A stretch of DNA of 64,000 nt from Kondoa malvinella (taxonomy: Eukaryota; Basidiomycota; Agaricostilbomycetes; Agaricostilbales; Kondoaceae). The stretch spans positions 1,337,255 through 1,401,254 of the forward strand of contig BCIM01000001.1 of NCBI GenBank assembly GCA_039545315.1, given 5' to 3'. The notes beneath the pieces are model-generated. The model saw only the letters and a program-made list of their open reading frames with translations. It made no database searches and was not told the origin of the DNA. A program made the translations under genes and the position numbers. Positions 11,359 through 23,749 of the stretch are shown here, piece after piece; position 1 is the stretch's first letter, and each line of letters begins with the position of its first letter.

Positions 11359-14300
11359 ATGAGCCGACAGCTGTCTATACAGTCGATTTCGCCAAAAGGC
11401 TCCACATCTGAGGTGCTCAAGAGAATCAAGGCAGGCTCTCATGCGCGAATGGATGTTGATTTCGTCCTTATACTGCATGATGGCTGCAGGCGCTGCAAGA
11501 AGAGCTCGCTAGCTTCGAACAAGGAGATGCGAACACATCATCCTTTGCAGGAGTCAAGAAGGATTTGATCTCTCACAGCTTTCTTCTGCATAAAGTGAGT
11601 CCTCGCCCTTGTCGTGCTGTCGAAAGTATGCTCAAGGTTGCGAAGGACCGGACTGTGAAAGCGTATCTGGCCTGCTGTCTGGCTGATCTGCTCAAAATCT
11701 ACGCGCCTGATGCTCCTTACTCAGAGCTAGAGCTTCGCGTAAGTCGAATGCATCGAATTCTGACAGGCAGCTGATTGCTCGTTCGTACAGGACATCTTTC
11801 AATTCATCTTTCGACAGCTCAAGAACCTAGGCAAGAAGAGTGCTGATCACACCAATGAGCAATACTACTATCTTCTCGATTCTTTGAGCAATGCGAAGAG
11901 CGCTTGTTTGGTTTGCGACTTGCCTAATGCTGAAGAGCAGATACCAGATGCTTTCAAGGACTTTTTTGATGCTATCAGGTGAGGACGTTCATGACATGCT
12001 TTGCATGACTCAATTCAAGGGCTGCTCACAGTGCGGACACGCCAAAGACCGTCTCGAATGCAATGGCAGACATTCTCTCGCAACTCATAGACGAGTCTCA
12101 GACGCTCCCACAAGAGGTCGTGGATATCCTTCTCGCTCAATTCCTGCCAAAATCTGCAGTAAGCGGTACTTCATCTATACCTTGCTCAGGTTTCGATGAG
12201 AGAATTGCTTGCAGAAACTCAAGCCAACATCGTATCAACTAGCAGCCGATGTCTGTAAAGGCTCAAGCGATCGACTCCAGCGGTATATCAGCCAATACTT
12301 TACCGACGTCTTCAGCAACGCCGAGAAGGAAATCAACGAAGAAAACGTCGACGTAGAAGAGATGACCGAGTTTTTGACTGCTCACGATCTGATCAAAGAG
12401 CTCGATCGAACTGTTCCTGCTGTTCTGCTGAATGTCATACCTCAGCTAGAGCAAGAGCTGAAAGTCGAAAACATTCAACTGAGATCGCTGGCTATACGGA
12501 CATTGGGCGCTATGTTTGCTGAGCACTCTGGGACATTGGATCATCTGGCTAGGCGGTATCCAGCTACGTGGAAATCATGGCTTGGAAGATCGATCGACAA
12601 AAATGCTGCTGTCCGAGTGTTGGTGCTTGAGGCGCTTACGGACATCTGGTTTGCGCACGGTGAACTAGCCAAAGACATCCAAGGTGCGCTTCAGATAACG
12701 GTGCCGAACTTGGCTGATGATTTATCATGTCGGCGTACAGAGGTCGTTCGAGCGAAACTTCGAGATCCAGACGACAAAGTTCGGGCAGCAGCTTGCGCCG
12801 TTCTTGCATCTGCCGAGCTAGAAACACTGATACACCACGTCGACGTCTCCCTGCTGAAGGATCTAGCTGAAAGAATCAAGGACAAGAAGGTAAGCCTCAC
12901 TTTGCAGCGTGGGGAGTTCTCCTGACGTCTTCATAGCGGACTGTGGCTTCGGAAGCGCTCAAGAACATTTGCAGGCTGTATGACCTGGCATATCCAGAAA
13001 TGTGAGTCTATCCTGCCTGTTTGGTTGATCAAACTCAATCCGAATTCTGCAGCGAGACGGGCGAAGCAGCTGTCATTGATCACTTTGCCTGGATACCGAA
13101 TCATGTGCTCACAAGCTACAACACTTCGGATCGCTACATCCAGTATGTCTGCCGCGTTTGTCCGATCGAAGCTAACATGAGCTATAGATCGCAAATAGAA
13201 GCAAATACCGCTCAATACCTCTTGCCCTTACCGAGTCGGCTAGAAGAAGAATCTGCCTGGGTGGATCGCTTTCTCAACGTCCTTGGCTCCCTATCAGAGA
13301 AAGGCAAGGCAATCCTTTGGCGCGTAAGCAGAATCAGCGATCGGAGACCGAGTATATGGTCGAAATACCTGGATGCCTGTGTTAAATACAATGTACGTTA
13401 CATCGGGCTGCAATAGCCTGACTGACGTTGCGTTAATGCTGTAGGGAGGTACTATCGACGAAGACGAAGAAATCGTTACTAGCACTCTGAACAAGGTGGT
13501 AGCCTTCCTAGCTCGCTTCTTCCCCGAGCCAACAAAAGCTGCCGAAGACCTACGGAAGTTTGCAAAGATGAACGAGAACCGATTGTACCGGTTATTGCAG
13601 ACTTTGATGGATCCTCAAATCGATCTCAAGGCCATCATCAAGACTTACGTATGTCAACATTCCGAATGGTATTCGACTTAGCTGATTCCTTCATAGCCAG
13701 AATGCCTTCGCCGGATAGAGCAAAGTTCATCGGCACTCAGTGGCAATTTCAGCATTGTTACTCGAAATTGTACTCTTCTTTACGTCAATCGCGCGTCGAT
13801 ACCTTCGCTTCTCAAGCATCTGCAAGAAGTGGATGACACAAAAACTGCATTGGCAATCGAAAGCCTCAATACTATCGCAAAAGGGTGTCCCATTCTGTTT
13901 CAGCACTATGCAGCAGATCTGGTCGCGTTGCTAGACACAGACTTGGACGATATCAGCCTCGAAGTAACACTTCTTGCGCTGAGCGAATTGTCTAAAGTCG
14001 ATAGCGAGAACATTGTTTTTGACAAGTGAGTCATGCAATGCGGACTGTTCTGGGGCTAACCAGCGTGCAGGGCATTGATCGATCGATGCAACGAGCTCAT
14101 CAAGGAGGGAGCGCGTAACCAGCCCAAATATGCAGCAACACTGCTGGCGACGAATCCGGACAGCTCGACTTACATTGACGATCTAGTCGATGTAGGCCCG
14201 TCTGCCGATACAATTGCTCTAAACTGACGCACCACGATAGGATCTCGTCCAGAGTTTGCCAGGATCCGACGGAGCACCATTGCTAGCGCGACTCAGTGCA

Positions 14301-16057
14301 CTAAATCGTTTTGCTAAGCGCAAGCCGACAACACTGCAGTCATACGACGAAACCCTGTCCCGCTTCACAAATAGCCTAGTGACCCGCGGGTCAAGTGACG
14401 AGGCTATCGTAAGACCTCGCGTGCCTTATGAGCTCATATTGATAATCTCGACAGGACGAGGAGGCTCCCGATTGGCTGGAGGACGACGAAGAAGAAGATC
14501 AAATGAAGGCTATGCTTGCCGGACTGAAGCTCATGACAAATCGATGCTTACACCAGGCTGAAGATGCGAGCGGGAAAGATTTCGTCAAGGCGTTCTTCAC
14601 CCTGTTGTGGTCGATATTACGGCAGGATCTGGCAGAGTACCACAAGCCGTCTGCGAACTCCAGACTCAGGCTTCAAGCGGCTTCGTCCATACTCAAGCTC
14701 GCAACGAAAGCCAGTCTTGAGCCCTATGCTCTCAGCAAGCTAGAACTCTTGGTATGGACAGTGCAGGTCAGCAACAACCGCTCTCTCAGCCGAGGAGAGC
14801 TCACATCCTAGCGTAGGACCCGACATATGCAGTCAGAAATCGCTTCATCAAAAAGCTGGGCAAATACCTCAACCTTCGTCGACTCGGAGATGCTCGATTC
14901 AGTCTAGCGCTGTATCTCGTAGCACATGATCCTGAGATAGACAATGTACAGCTAGTAAGGGCTTGATTCTGGGGCTTTCGTGAATAAGCTGACCACTTAT
15001 TGCAGGCCAAAGGATACATTATCGGCCGCCTCGCCAATGTCACTCCAGGTGAGCCAGTCCAGCCTATCACATTCAAGCTGGTCTTAATCTTTCTGCGAAA
15101 GAGCTTCGACTGCGCGAATTCGAAGTACCTTTCCTGAGACTTCTGCATCTTCTGGCGCATCACCCTGATACTACGCGCGAAACGGACGATGTGCTTACAT
15201 CTGCCAAATACATCAGGCTTTATCTGGACTGTGTGGCACGCAAAGAGAACATCGAGCTCTTACATCACCTCTGCTTGAAGCTTCGGACAGTTCGAGATGC
15301 AACATCGCAAGGTCACAGCGAGGTCAGCAATCTTGCTAGACTGCGGACATATGTTGAATTGCCGAACAGAATCTATACACACTAGCCGAGCTATCGCAGC
15401 ACATCATATCAGTCTACGCAAGCTCGCACAATTGGCCGCTGAGCTCGTATCCTGGTCATGTAAAGATGCCGTCGGACATTTTCAAACCTTTGCCATCGAA
15501 AGATGTTCAGAGCGATGTAAGTCAGTCCTGACATCGATGAACTAGGTCTGATACCGGCTCAAAGGTCGCGAAGAAGACCTGGCTGTCGCCCGAGACACTC
15601 GAAGCCATCAATACATCGCTGAAGAATAAGAGCGAGGCGGCGGAAAAGAAACCAAAGAAAGCAGCTGCGCCGAGAAAGCGCAAGTCTTCTCCGAAAGCGT
15701 GAGTCACTCGTTGATGAGCATGACGAAGCTCACCCGTCAAGCAGTAACGGCACAAAGAAGAAAGCTCGAACATCCACAAGCAAAAAGTCTAAAAAGAAAG
15801 ATTGGGAAGGCAGCGATGAAGATCTAGTTTTGGCTTCGGACGATGATGGAGAGGAAGATCATCAAGACGATGTTGAGGATGATGATGAGGTACCAAAACC
15901 AAAGAAATCGAATGCCCGAGCGAAACCCAAACCGTCAAAGAGCTCAAAGATGGACATCGACGGCGAAGAGAAGCCAACGCGCAAGTCAACTCGAACGCGA
16001 AAGCCAATTGCTCAAGTAGAGCAAAGCGAAAGTGAGCTGTCAGAGCTAGGCGAATAA
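11359..16057 (+). CDS. PDS5: Sister-chromatid cohesion protein PDS5
   Basis: A long HEAT-repeat protein of about 1,200 residues with many short introns. From ATG 11359 it reads 'MSRQLSIQSISPKGSTSEV', then 'LKRIKALQEELASFEQGD' once a GC-AG intron (11431-11489) is removed. The conserved block 'VKAYLACCLADLLKIYAPD' follows, then 'VVDILLAQFLPKSA', 'DVCKGSSDRLQRYISQYFTD' and 'DLIKELDRTVPAVLLNVIPQ', all PDS5 hallmarks. The C-terminus, from about 15600, is a Lys/Ser/acidic tail with AT-hook-like 'PRKRK' and 'KSTRTRKP' patches. PDS5 binds cohesin near Scc1/Scc3 and controls both loading and release with Wapl and Eco1. Inner exon borders between 13000 and 15500 were not all fixed. Stop at 16055-16057. 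Confidence 0.92.
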
Positions 16058-16127
16058 TCTAGACGATAAAATGTACAAATAATTTGTATTTTACATGCAT
16101 AATGCTATCGCAATGCTGTCGCGACAC

Positions 16128-17223
16128 TCAGACTGCTTTGATTCTGTCAAGTAGTCGCCACGCATTAGCCCGAGAATAGGCATCACGCAAGCAGTACTGA
16201 CTGTTTCATAATCGCTTCAAAATCGGACAACGCGACTCTGTTAGTCGCACCAGTCGAAGCAAACTCGAGCATCTCCAAGATCTAGTGCAAACATCAGCCT
16301 TTTGACGAGAAGAAACTGATAAATCTCACATCACCATCGGTCAAATTCTCTCCGAGCAGGGTAGCGACGTAGCGGACTTCGGCCAAACCAAGCGATCCAC
16401 TATCCGTACCTTGGGCTGGCTTATTCTCAAAGAAGTTGGCAAACATATCAGAGACGACTTGGAGCTGTTCTGGATTGAGCACGCGTTCAGAAGCGAGACG
16501 ATTCTTCTTGCTGGCTTTCTTTGCTTGGGTCGCTGAAGCAGTAGTAGCCACTATGACTTCATCTTCATCTTCTTCGACGTTTGAGAGCTCTTCGTCGCCT
16601 TCTTCTAGGGCAGCTTGCTTTCCCTTCAGGCTCTTTCTCGCCGCTCGTGTGACTCGTTTCGATCCAGGTTCGGCGACTTCTTCTGAATCCGAGTCCCCTT
16701 CATCGTACTCGTCCGCTTTCTCTTTTCCTGGTCGCTGCCTTCTCCTTGGCTCCTCGACTTGCTCTTCTTCCGCCTCATCTTCACTATCGCCCATTAATGC
16801 CGCGCACACTTGTAAGAATCTGTCCCTCGTGATGGACTCTTTCGCAGGCCCATCACCTCTCACGCCCATCTCTTCTTCCTCGTCATCATCATCCGATTCA
16901 GCCGCATGCTCAAAAGTAGCGATAATATCCAAATCGCAAGGTAAATCCAACTCATCAAGCGCAGAAGGGATGACGCTTAAAGCTATTCTATCCGTATCCT
17001 TGTTCTGAGAAGTAGAAGCTGTAGGCTGCGCTTCTGCCATTGCGACTGTATCAGGCATGAAACCGCCTGCCATTGGTTCATCTTCTTGCATGAAACCGCA
17101 TTGAGCTGGGTCATCTGGCGCTGAGGAGTCATTCTTGGAAGTGGAAGAGTAGTCATTGAAGACTTTGTTTAAGCGTTGCAGCTGAGTGCGCGTGAGAGAT
17201 TCTAGGAAACTGCGGCTAGGCAT
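16128..17223 (-). CDS. Acidic protein with EF-hand-like helix pairs
   Basis: The main exon covers 16320-17223 and starts 'MPSRSFLESLTRTQLQRLNK'. It has two helix-loop-like regions: the N-terminal one paired with 'ITRDRFLQVCAALMGD', and a C-terminal one from 'LNPEQLQVVSDMFANFFEN' through 'LGLAEVRYVATLLGENLTDG' into the next exon 'ILEMLEFASTGATNRVALSD'. The calcium loops are not canonical. A long acidic, Lys/Arg-dotted middle ('SDSEEVAEPGSKRVTRAARK') suggests a nuclear protein. The end is either at 16183 or, after a GTCAGT intron, at 16128 ('MKQIKAV'). An alternative 5' end would use an ATG at 17324-17326 and an 8-nt micro-exon. Function unknown. It is convergent with PDS5. Confidence 0.65.
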
Positions 17224-17319
17224 AAGGAGAAGGCAGAGCAAGAGGGAAAGAAAAGAGAGACTGACTTGCTGGACTATAGAGAGTATTAGTCAAATGTATA
17301 TCTGCACACAGGCAGGAGC

Positions 17320-17847
17320 TTACCATGCAAGTGACGATCGCTGTTTTATTCCGAGCAAGGGTTGGTGTTGACGACGACGCAATTTCAGATATCGCTCGCT
17401 CTTCTGCATGCATTGTTGATATCTCGCAAGGGCTGTCTCGGATGAAGCACAAACCCCGCTTACAAGCGTTACACCGTGATCCTTTGTTGGTAGCAAAATG
17501 CCTCGACTTCCACGTCCTGTCGCTTTGTGATGCTTGCTTGCATCGGCTCGTATACGTCAGCAACAGTACTCCAACGCTCCCTCGTGCCCCCAACGCCGCT
17601 ACCGCTTGATACGAGGCCAGCCAAATCTTGCTGTTCATTGCGAGCGCAGCCTGTGGACTCTGCCGCATCCGGACTCATCATGGTCAACAGGCCATGTCCG
17701 TCGCAACTCAAATTTGCCGACGTCTGAGAAGTGTCGCAATGACGGCTTGCTCGAATGTTCCAAAGTTCCCTTTGTTTGCCCTGGCTTCTTAAGCTTCGCT
17801 TTAGCCGGTCTGGCTTTCTTTGCTGAACGATCTCTCTTTGCAGCCAC
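17320..17847 (-). CDS. Uncertain small basic protein, gene model unresolved
   Basis: Two exon-like stretches on the minus strand look coding. The first starts at 17845-17847 with a basic N-terminus ('MAAKRDRSAKKARPAKAKLK'). The second, in another frame, reads 'RWSTVADVYEPMQASITKRQ' and, across a GTGTAA...GCAG intron, 'SERYLKLRRRQHQPLLGIKQ', with a stop at 17320-17322. I could not find a clean splice that joins the first stretch to the second, so this may be two genes, one gene with a missed exon, or an error. The basic composition would fit a nucleolar or ribosomal factor, but that is only inference. The 3' end touches the possible upstream start of the EF-hand-like gene. Confidence 0.35.
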
Positions 17848-17943
17848 CTGCTACTTCTTGTCATCAGTCTTTGCTCAGACATTATCAAGCCTCAAGTTTC
17901 TTAATCAGCTTACAACAACAACTCATCAACCGCTTCTTTGAAC

Positions 17944-18905
17944 ATGTCTACCTTCAAAAGTATCTTCAGCAAAAAAGCAGGGCAACCTCAGCAACAAGAG
18001 AACCCTGACCGATCGGAAAATCAACTGGAAATCGTCTGCCGCCAGCTTATCCAGGCGCACCTCCTTGGCGCAAATTTTCAATTAAACGCCTCTCTACATG
18101 GCAATGCTCGGACTCATCTCATAGCTGCCAGGACGATGGCTGAACAAGCTGTAACCGAACTTCGAAAGGAGGAAAGGCTACAAACCGTGAAGGACATTCT
18201 CGGCATGTTGCAGCAGGTTGAAACCGTTTATAGCCAGCCCGAGATGCGACAAGAGTTCAGGCAAGAGTTGACTGCGATCATTTCCAAACCTGGCGAAGGA
18301 CGCAAATGGCTCGACTTCCTAGAGCATTCGGAGAAAGTGCACCATTTTATTAGCATGATGGTATGTAAATTTTCTGTTGTCACTGTCTAGCGCATGCTTA
18401 TAAGCCATCATAGGACGGAGAGAAACTGAATGGCGTCTATTATCATACCCTGGCAATCCACAAGCTTGGCCAGAAAAATGGACCGATCCGATTCCCAGCC
18501 AAAGAACAGCAACATTGTACGGAAATTTGGCGAGACCATCTGATGGAATGCGCGCAAGAGATGCACGCGGAAGAGCAAGCCCGCCACCACCATTCCACAA
18601 TACTTTCAGACCACCAGAGACATCGTAAGTCGCTTTTCCTTTCTTTCGACATAAGTGAAACGTTCGCAGGTGTCGCATTGGCCGTAGTGAAGGTACTCGT
18701 GTATCCGAGTGATGTTCCGGTCTACAATGCAAAGCAGTATGTGTCAACACAAGCCAGTAAGTACTGATTCAATCAGTAAGGGTCATGCTAATGTCTTGCA
18801 GTTGACCAACAACTCGCGACAATGATACAAGCGCGCAATCGTGCCCAAGCATTAGGCGTCGCTCAAGTTACCTCTGAGTTCCAGCCTTTTGTAGCAGCTG
18901 TTTGA
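17944..18905 (+). CDS. Unrecognised helical protein
   Basis: ATG at 17944 begins 'MSTFKSIFSKKAGQPQQQ'. Four exons: the first is mostly helical ('LIAARTMAEQAVTELRKEER', 'EFRQELTAIISKPGEGRKWL'). The next gives 'DGEKLNGVYYHTLAIHKLG' and 'CTEIWRDHLMECAQEMHAEE', then 'VALAVVKVLVYPSDVPVYNA', and the last ends 'VAQVTSEFQPFVAAV' with a stop at 18903-18905. The splice phases agree and give about 270 residues. There is no signal peptide and no clear membrane span apart from one mildly hydrophobic stretch ('VALAVVKVLV'). I do not recognise the family. It is divergent from the unresolved basic-protein gene, with under 100 bases between them. Confidence 0.7.
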
Positions 18906-19466
18906 AGTCAAGCCAATCTGTTGATAACCGCCAGAGGATGTAGTGATAGCTGTTAAGGAAGCTCAATCCTATTGCAAGCATGTTGTCTGTGATTGGATCT
19001 GCTCGAGATCTACACTTCGCTTGACCCTCCCATTCGAATATTTCGCGCAATTGACCTGTCCATGCACCACCACTTTGCATTCCACTATCGCTCTGTTATT
19101 GTGATCGTAGCACCAGGTAGCACCGCTGTCCTGGCCTTGTGACTGTATTCGCGTCATATGCTTCTCGCGCCGTTGAAGATAGCGCGCGATCTCGCTTCCA
19201 ACGGATCTTCATGTTTAATTTATCTATCTTTTTCGGTTCGGTACTTGGCGAGGCTACGCGCATGGCAGGCTAATCGCTGTTGGGTCTTGATTCCAAACCC
19301 CCAATCCAGTCCAAACATCTCATCACGCCTGGCGCGTTGACATCTTCTCTCCTTGAACACTTTTCGTATTTCCACGCTGCCGATCAGCTCAACTCGTTGC
19401 ACACTATCTGAAAGAAAATATCCCTCACTACCGTTCATTTCTCATCCGCACAAGTAACCAAACACA
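18906..19466. other. Intergenic, 561 bases
   Basis: Upstream region of the reductase gene. I see no coding frame, RNA gene or repeat; pyrimidine-rich patches lie near 19340-19380. Confidence 0.5.
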
Positions 19467-21063
19467 ATGGTTAAGAACACTACTGTACTTGTTACTGGCA
19501 GTGAGTTTGCATGACGCGTCGTGCAGAACACCTTTGTTGACATTTCCCCAATAGTCAATGGCTACCGTAGGCAGATCTTCCTCCTCGTCACATCATCAGC
19601 TAAAGCGCTTTTGACAGTCGCCTGCCATATCGCCAAAGAGCTTTTTGCTCACGGCTACAAAGTCAAAGGCACAGTTCGCACCCTGTCCAAGGCCAATCAC
19701 ATACGCAAATTGTTTGCGGGCAAACCTTTGCAATTGGTCGAAGTCAAGGACATTGCCGACTCAGACCTATCCGAAGCCATGCGTGGGGTTCAGATGGTCG
19801 TTCACAGCGCTTCTCCCGTTAGTCTGTGTCTCTGTGCTCCGATACAACCTGACAAGCTCGCGCAGTACCATTTCGAGGTCTATGATGCTATGCGCGACAT
19901 GCTTCGTGTATGTTTATTCGGCTCACCTTCAGCTACAATGTGCTGATCTTATTGCAGCCTGCTGTCCGAGGCACTATCAACGTGCTCGCTCATGCTCACC
20001 AAGCCGGTGTCAAGAAGGTTGTCATTACCTCTTCATTTGCTGCCATGAAGTGCGTTACTTTGCTTGATATGAATTTCACCTATGACTAACTTGACTACAG
20101 CAACAACCTACTAGGCGGAGCGTTCCGCGATCACACGTACACTGCTGAAGGTCAGCTGTCGAGGTCAACTGCTTGTCCCAAATACTGATCCTTTGGACAG
20201 ACTGGAGCCCTCTCACTGTCGAAGATGCATGTGCAGGCGACCCAATGCGCGCTCCAGTGTACAGGTGAGTTGTTCATCCCTCTTCAGTCAGCCATCGCTG
20301 ACATCTTCATAGCGCTAGCAAGAAGCTCGCCGAACAGGCTGCTTGGACTTTCCTCGATGAGCACCCAGATCAGATTGACATTGTCTGCATCTGCCCTCCC
20401 ATGATCTGTGAGCTTCAATCACTGTCTCTTTTCGCTCTGAAGGCTCACACGGGCTTAGACGGTCCTGCTATACACGTTGGCAAGCTTGAAGACCTCAACA
20501 CCTCAGCTGGAAACGTCTACGACCTCATCAAAGGCCTCAAGGACGTGCCGAAAGACCGTCTTCCTATGTGAGTTTGTTTGCTACTGGAGAAAACCCAAGG
20601 CTGATTTCTCCAAAGCTTCTGCGATGTCCGAGACGTAGCAAAGATTCATGTTGCTGCTCTAGCACGCAGCTGCAGCAATGTCCGGATGCCAATAGCCGCT
20701 GATGAGCCTTTTACGTGGGATCAGGTTGGTCTCTATGTCGCCGAAAAGCAATACCACTCTGACGATTCACTCGATCAGGCTATTCGTTATCTACAAGATG
20801 AAAGACCAGAGCTCCTCGAGCGTCTCCCACCTGTCCCTATAACTCCACCAGCCGAGCGCATGATCGCCAAAGTCGATAATTCCTACGCCAAACGGCATTT
20901 CAAGATGGACTTTATTCCCTGGCAACAGACCATTCTCGACAGCATCGACTCTCTGCTCGAGATGGAGATTATGGCGACTAAAGTCAACAGTCTGCGCATG
21001 CCTTCTCTATCCAACTTGAAGATCGAGGCGGAGCAAGACACTCGACAGACTGTCGTTGTATGA
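19467..21063 (+). CDS. NAD(P)-dependent ketoreductase of the dihydroflavonol-reductase / extended SDR group
   Basis: Starts 'MVKNTTVLVTG' at 19467. After two introns the nucleotide-binding turn reads 'TGINGYLACHIAKELF' (TGxxGxxxxH), followed by 'GYKVKGTVRTLSKANHI', 'VVHSASP', 'KKVVITSSFAAM', 'PVYSASKKLAEQAAWTF' (catalytic YSASK) and 'VCICPPMIYGPAI'. The end 'DTRQTVVV' precedes the stop at 21061-21063. This is the architecture of yeast Gre2 and cinnamyl/dihydroflavonol reductases, which reduce aldehydes or ketones with NADPH in the cytosol. The substrate cannot be read from sequence. The C-terminal tail, from 'FKMDFIPWQQTILDSI' onward, is longer than in most Gre2-type enzymes. Confidence 0.88.
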
Positions 21064-21279
21064 ACTTTTGGATCTGTGCTGGGATAGGACTGTATTAGCG
21101 TTTCTTGTAGCTGCTGCTTGTGCAACTAGACTTGTGATTTAGGATAATTCGGCTTGACTTCTTGCAGCCATGTATACCTCAGACAGTTATACCTCCTGGC
21201 GGTCACGACCGTGACAAGACGGCGCTATACCCTTGCTTCATCCTGTGGATACCTTAGGGCAGCTCTGTCTGCGGAAACC

Positions 21280-23723
21280 ATGAGCGACGAGAAACACGTA
21301 AGCCGGCCGCCAGCATCCTCTTCTGCAGTCAACAGACCGCCAATCAAGACAAATGCAGCGGCTGGACCTGCGCTACGATCAATTAGCTGTCAATGCTGCA
21401 ATACAGTGCTGCGTGTGCCTGCAAACAATACTTTTCGATGTAGCGTTTGCTTAACCGTGACTGACGTTGGAAGGCATCCAAAGATGAACGAACACGCTCT
21501 TCCTCTGGCCAGCGAAGAAGTCTTCTCTTGGAAAGATTCTCTGCAAGCGGGTGAGATGATCGATATTTACCAAAGAACCCGCACAGTCTTTGTTCGACCT
21601 GATCTGCTCGCCGCTTCTTTCCTTTCACGCTCCCAGCAATCGCAATCGTCAAGTAATACTGTATCTCTGCGCGCTCTTGAAGTGTTTAGTAAGCTGGTCA
21701 AGGGAGAGCCAGAGAGGCAGAAGGCGTTGAACGAATCGGTTCTGTCATACCTCAAAAGGCCGTACTTGAGGTCGGGCGGCCTGTCTACTTGGCGAATATT
21801 TGCTATACTTTTGGCCTGTCCCTTCTCTTTGGCCGAAAGCGAAATCTTCTCGCGCCTCTTTGGGCTGCTCAGTAATCTGCCGAATGCCTTTCAGTGCGTC
21901 TGTATGATACCCTTGCTCCCATCTGTGTTCATCTTCCATGTGCCTAGTCATCAGCTCGTTGGTCTTTGGCGCTCGGAGAGCTTTCCGCTACATGCAATGA
22001 CCGCACTTGTCGACCAGGTCAATTCTTTCATGTCTGCTCGGGTCCGGCAAGTGGGGTCGATGACAGACCTAGCATCCGATTGGAAGTTCGTTAGTGCATC
22101 CAAAGTACTGGCGCTCATTTTCACCGCCAACGGTCATCGCTTAAACGGCCGCTTATCGACGCACGCATTCTACAATCTGGCTCTGGACTCTCTTGGTCCC
22201 AATGCATTTCTTCACGAATTCTTAAGATGGGAGAAGCAAAATAGCGAACCGGTAACGCCTGACGGCATCGTCCCTTTCTCGATATGTCAATATCCCTTCT
22301 GTATTTCGCTTGGAGCCAAGTTACACATTCTCGAATCAGATTCGAGGCGGCAAATGGAGCTCGAAGCTAAATCAGCAGTCTTTTCTACCCTTTTCAAAGG
22401 GACACCCACTTTACCAGTCATCCAGCTTCGCATCAGACGGTCTCACCTCGTCCACGACTCACTACGCGAAATCTCAGCGCATATCGGTCAGCTCAGAAAG
22501 TCCCTCAGAATCAAGTTTCAAGGCGAGGATGGCATTGATTCCGGTGGTCTACGCAAGGAATGGCTTATGCTACTGACCAACCAACTCTTCCATCCCGATT
22601 TCGCCATGTTCGAAAGCGACGAAGATAGTAACTTATGCTGGCCTTCTGGCGCTTCTGCTCTGCTCGATCTCAAGAAAGAGTTCTTTCTGGTCGGCATTAC
22701 GATTGGTCTATCGGTGTATCACCAGGCTACGATCGAGCTCCCTTTGCCGCTGGCTTGCTACAAGCGGCTCATCAATGCACCGGTCAGCTTTGCGGATCTA
22801 GTCACGCTGAAGCCAGCATTGGCGAGAGGCTTGCAGCAGCTATTGGAGTACAAAGATGATGATCTGGAAGAAGTGTTTTGTCGGACTTTTGTGGGCGAGA
22901 TGGATCAGTTTAGCGAAACTGTGGAGGTTGAGCTAGTACCTGGAGGCAAGAACATACGAGTGACCAAGAGCAACAGACATGGTGCCTCTTTTCCTCCTCG
23001 TGCTAGCATTTCACTTACATGTCGGGCAGACTTTGTCTCGAGACTCACGCAATGGATACTGGTTGATTCTGTTACGTCGCAGTTTAAGGCTCTGCGTAGG
23101 GGCTTGTAAGTGGTCACGATTTTTTCTTGATGACAAGCTTATTGTTGAGCAGCTTTGAAGTGGGTCTTCTGACAATCGAATGTCAGAAATCAGACTTACA
23201 TACGATACAGATCGTATCTGGCAACGCCCTTAGCCTATTCCAAGCTGAAGAGCTGGAATTGATGGTCCGAGGTTCTCTTGAACCCTTGGATGTCCAGCAG
23301 ATGCAGCTATCCACGCGGTACGAGAATGGCTTTGAGCGAGATCATGCGACAATCAAGCTGTTTTGGGACTACTTCAGACGAATAGAGCCAGCTCGTCAGC
23401 GCAAGCTTCTGGCCTTCATCACAGGTGAGCCCACTCGACTCTAAGCGATGCGGATGTTGAATTTTTGTGTACTCAGGATCTGATCGTGTGCCTGCTACCG
23501 GTGTGCAGTGAGCCTATTTGTCTTATCGCTGGTCAGCATGGCTGATGATCTTTTCAGCTCTCTGCAGCTGCGATTCACTTTGGACGAAGGAGACATCTCC
23601 CGCTTTCCCTCATCACACACATGCTTCTCGCAGCTCGTCTTTCCCGCCTATACATCGCCTGATCAACTGAAGCAAGCTTTCGACACGGCGATGGACGGCA
23701 GCGTGGGTTTCGGTCTACGATAA
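21280..23723 (+). CDS. HECT-type E3 ubiquitin ligase, HUL4-like
   Basis: I chose ATG 21280 ('MSDEKHVSRPPASSS'), the first ATG in the long frame. The N-terminus holds a CxxC pair ('CQCCNTVLRVPANNTFRCSV'), a small zinc-ribbon-like element. The HECT domain occupies the C-terminal 350 residues: 'SLRIKFQGEDGIDSGGLRKE', 'EFFLVGITIGLSVYHQATIE', 'FEVGLLTIECQKSDLHTIQI' and 'RFTLDEGDISRFPSSHTCFS', where the Cys is the thioester residue, and the acidic/aromatic end 'GSVGFGLR'. Introns lie near 21894, at 23105-23156, near 23425 and near 23510. The ligase takes ubiquitin from an E2 onto its Cys and then onto substrates. The N-terminal zinc element and size fit Hul4/HECTD2-like ligases (inference). Confidence 0.88.
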
Positions 23724-23749
23724 TTAAGAGCGCTTTTGGTTTCCTCCTA

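Noticed and set aside
16436..17008. 190-codon plus-strand Ser-rich ORF
   Set aside because: Antisense shadow of the acidic EF-hand-like protein (GAA/GAC runs read as TTC/GTC).
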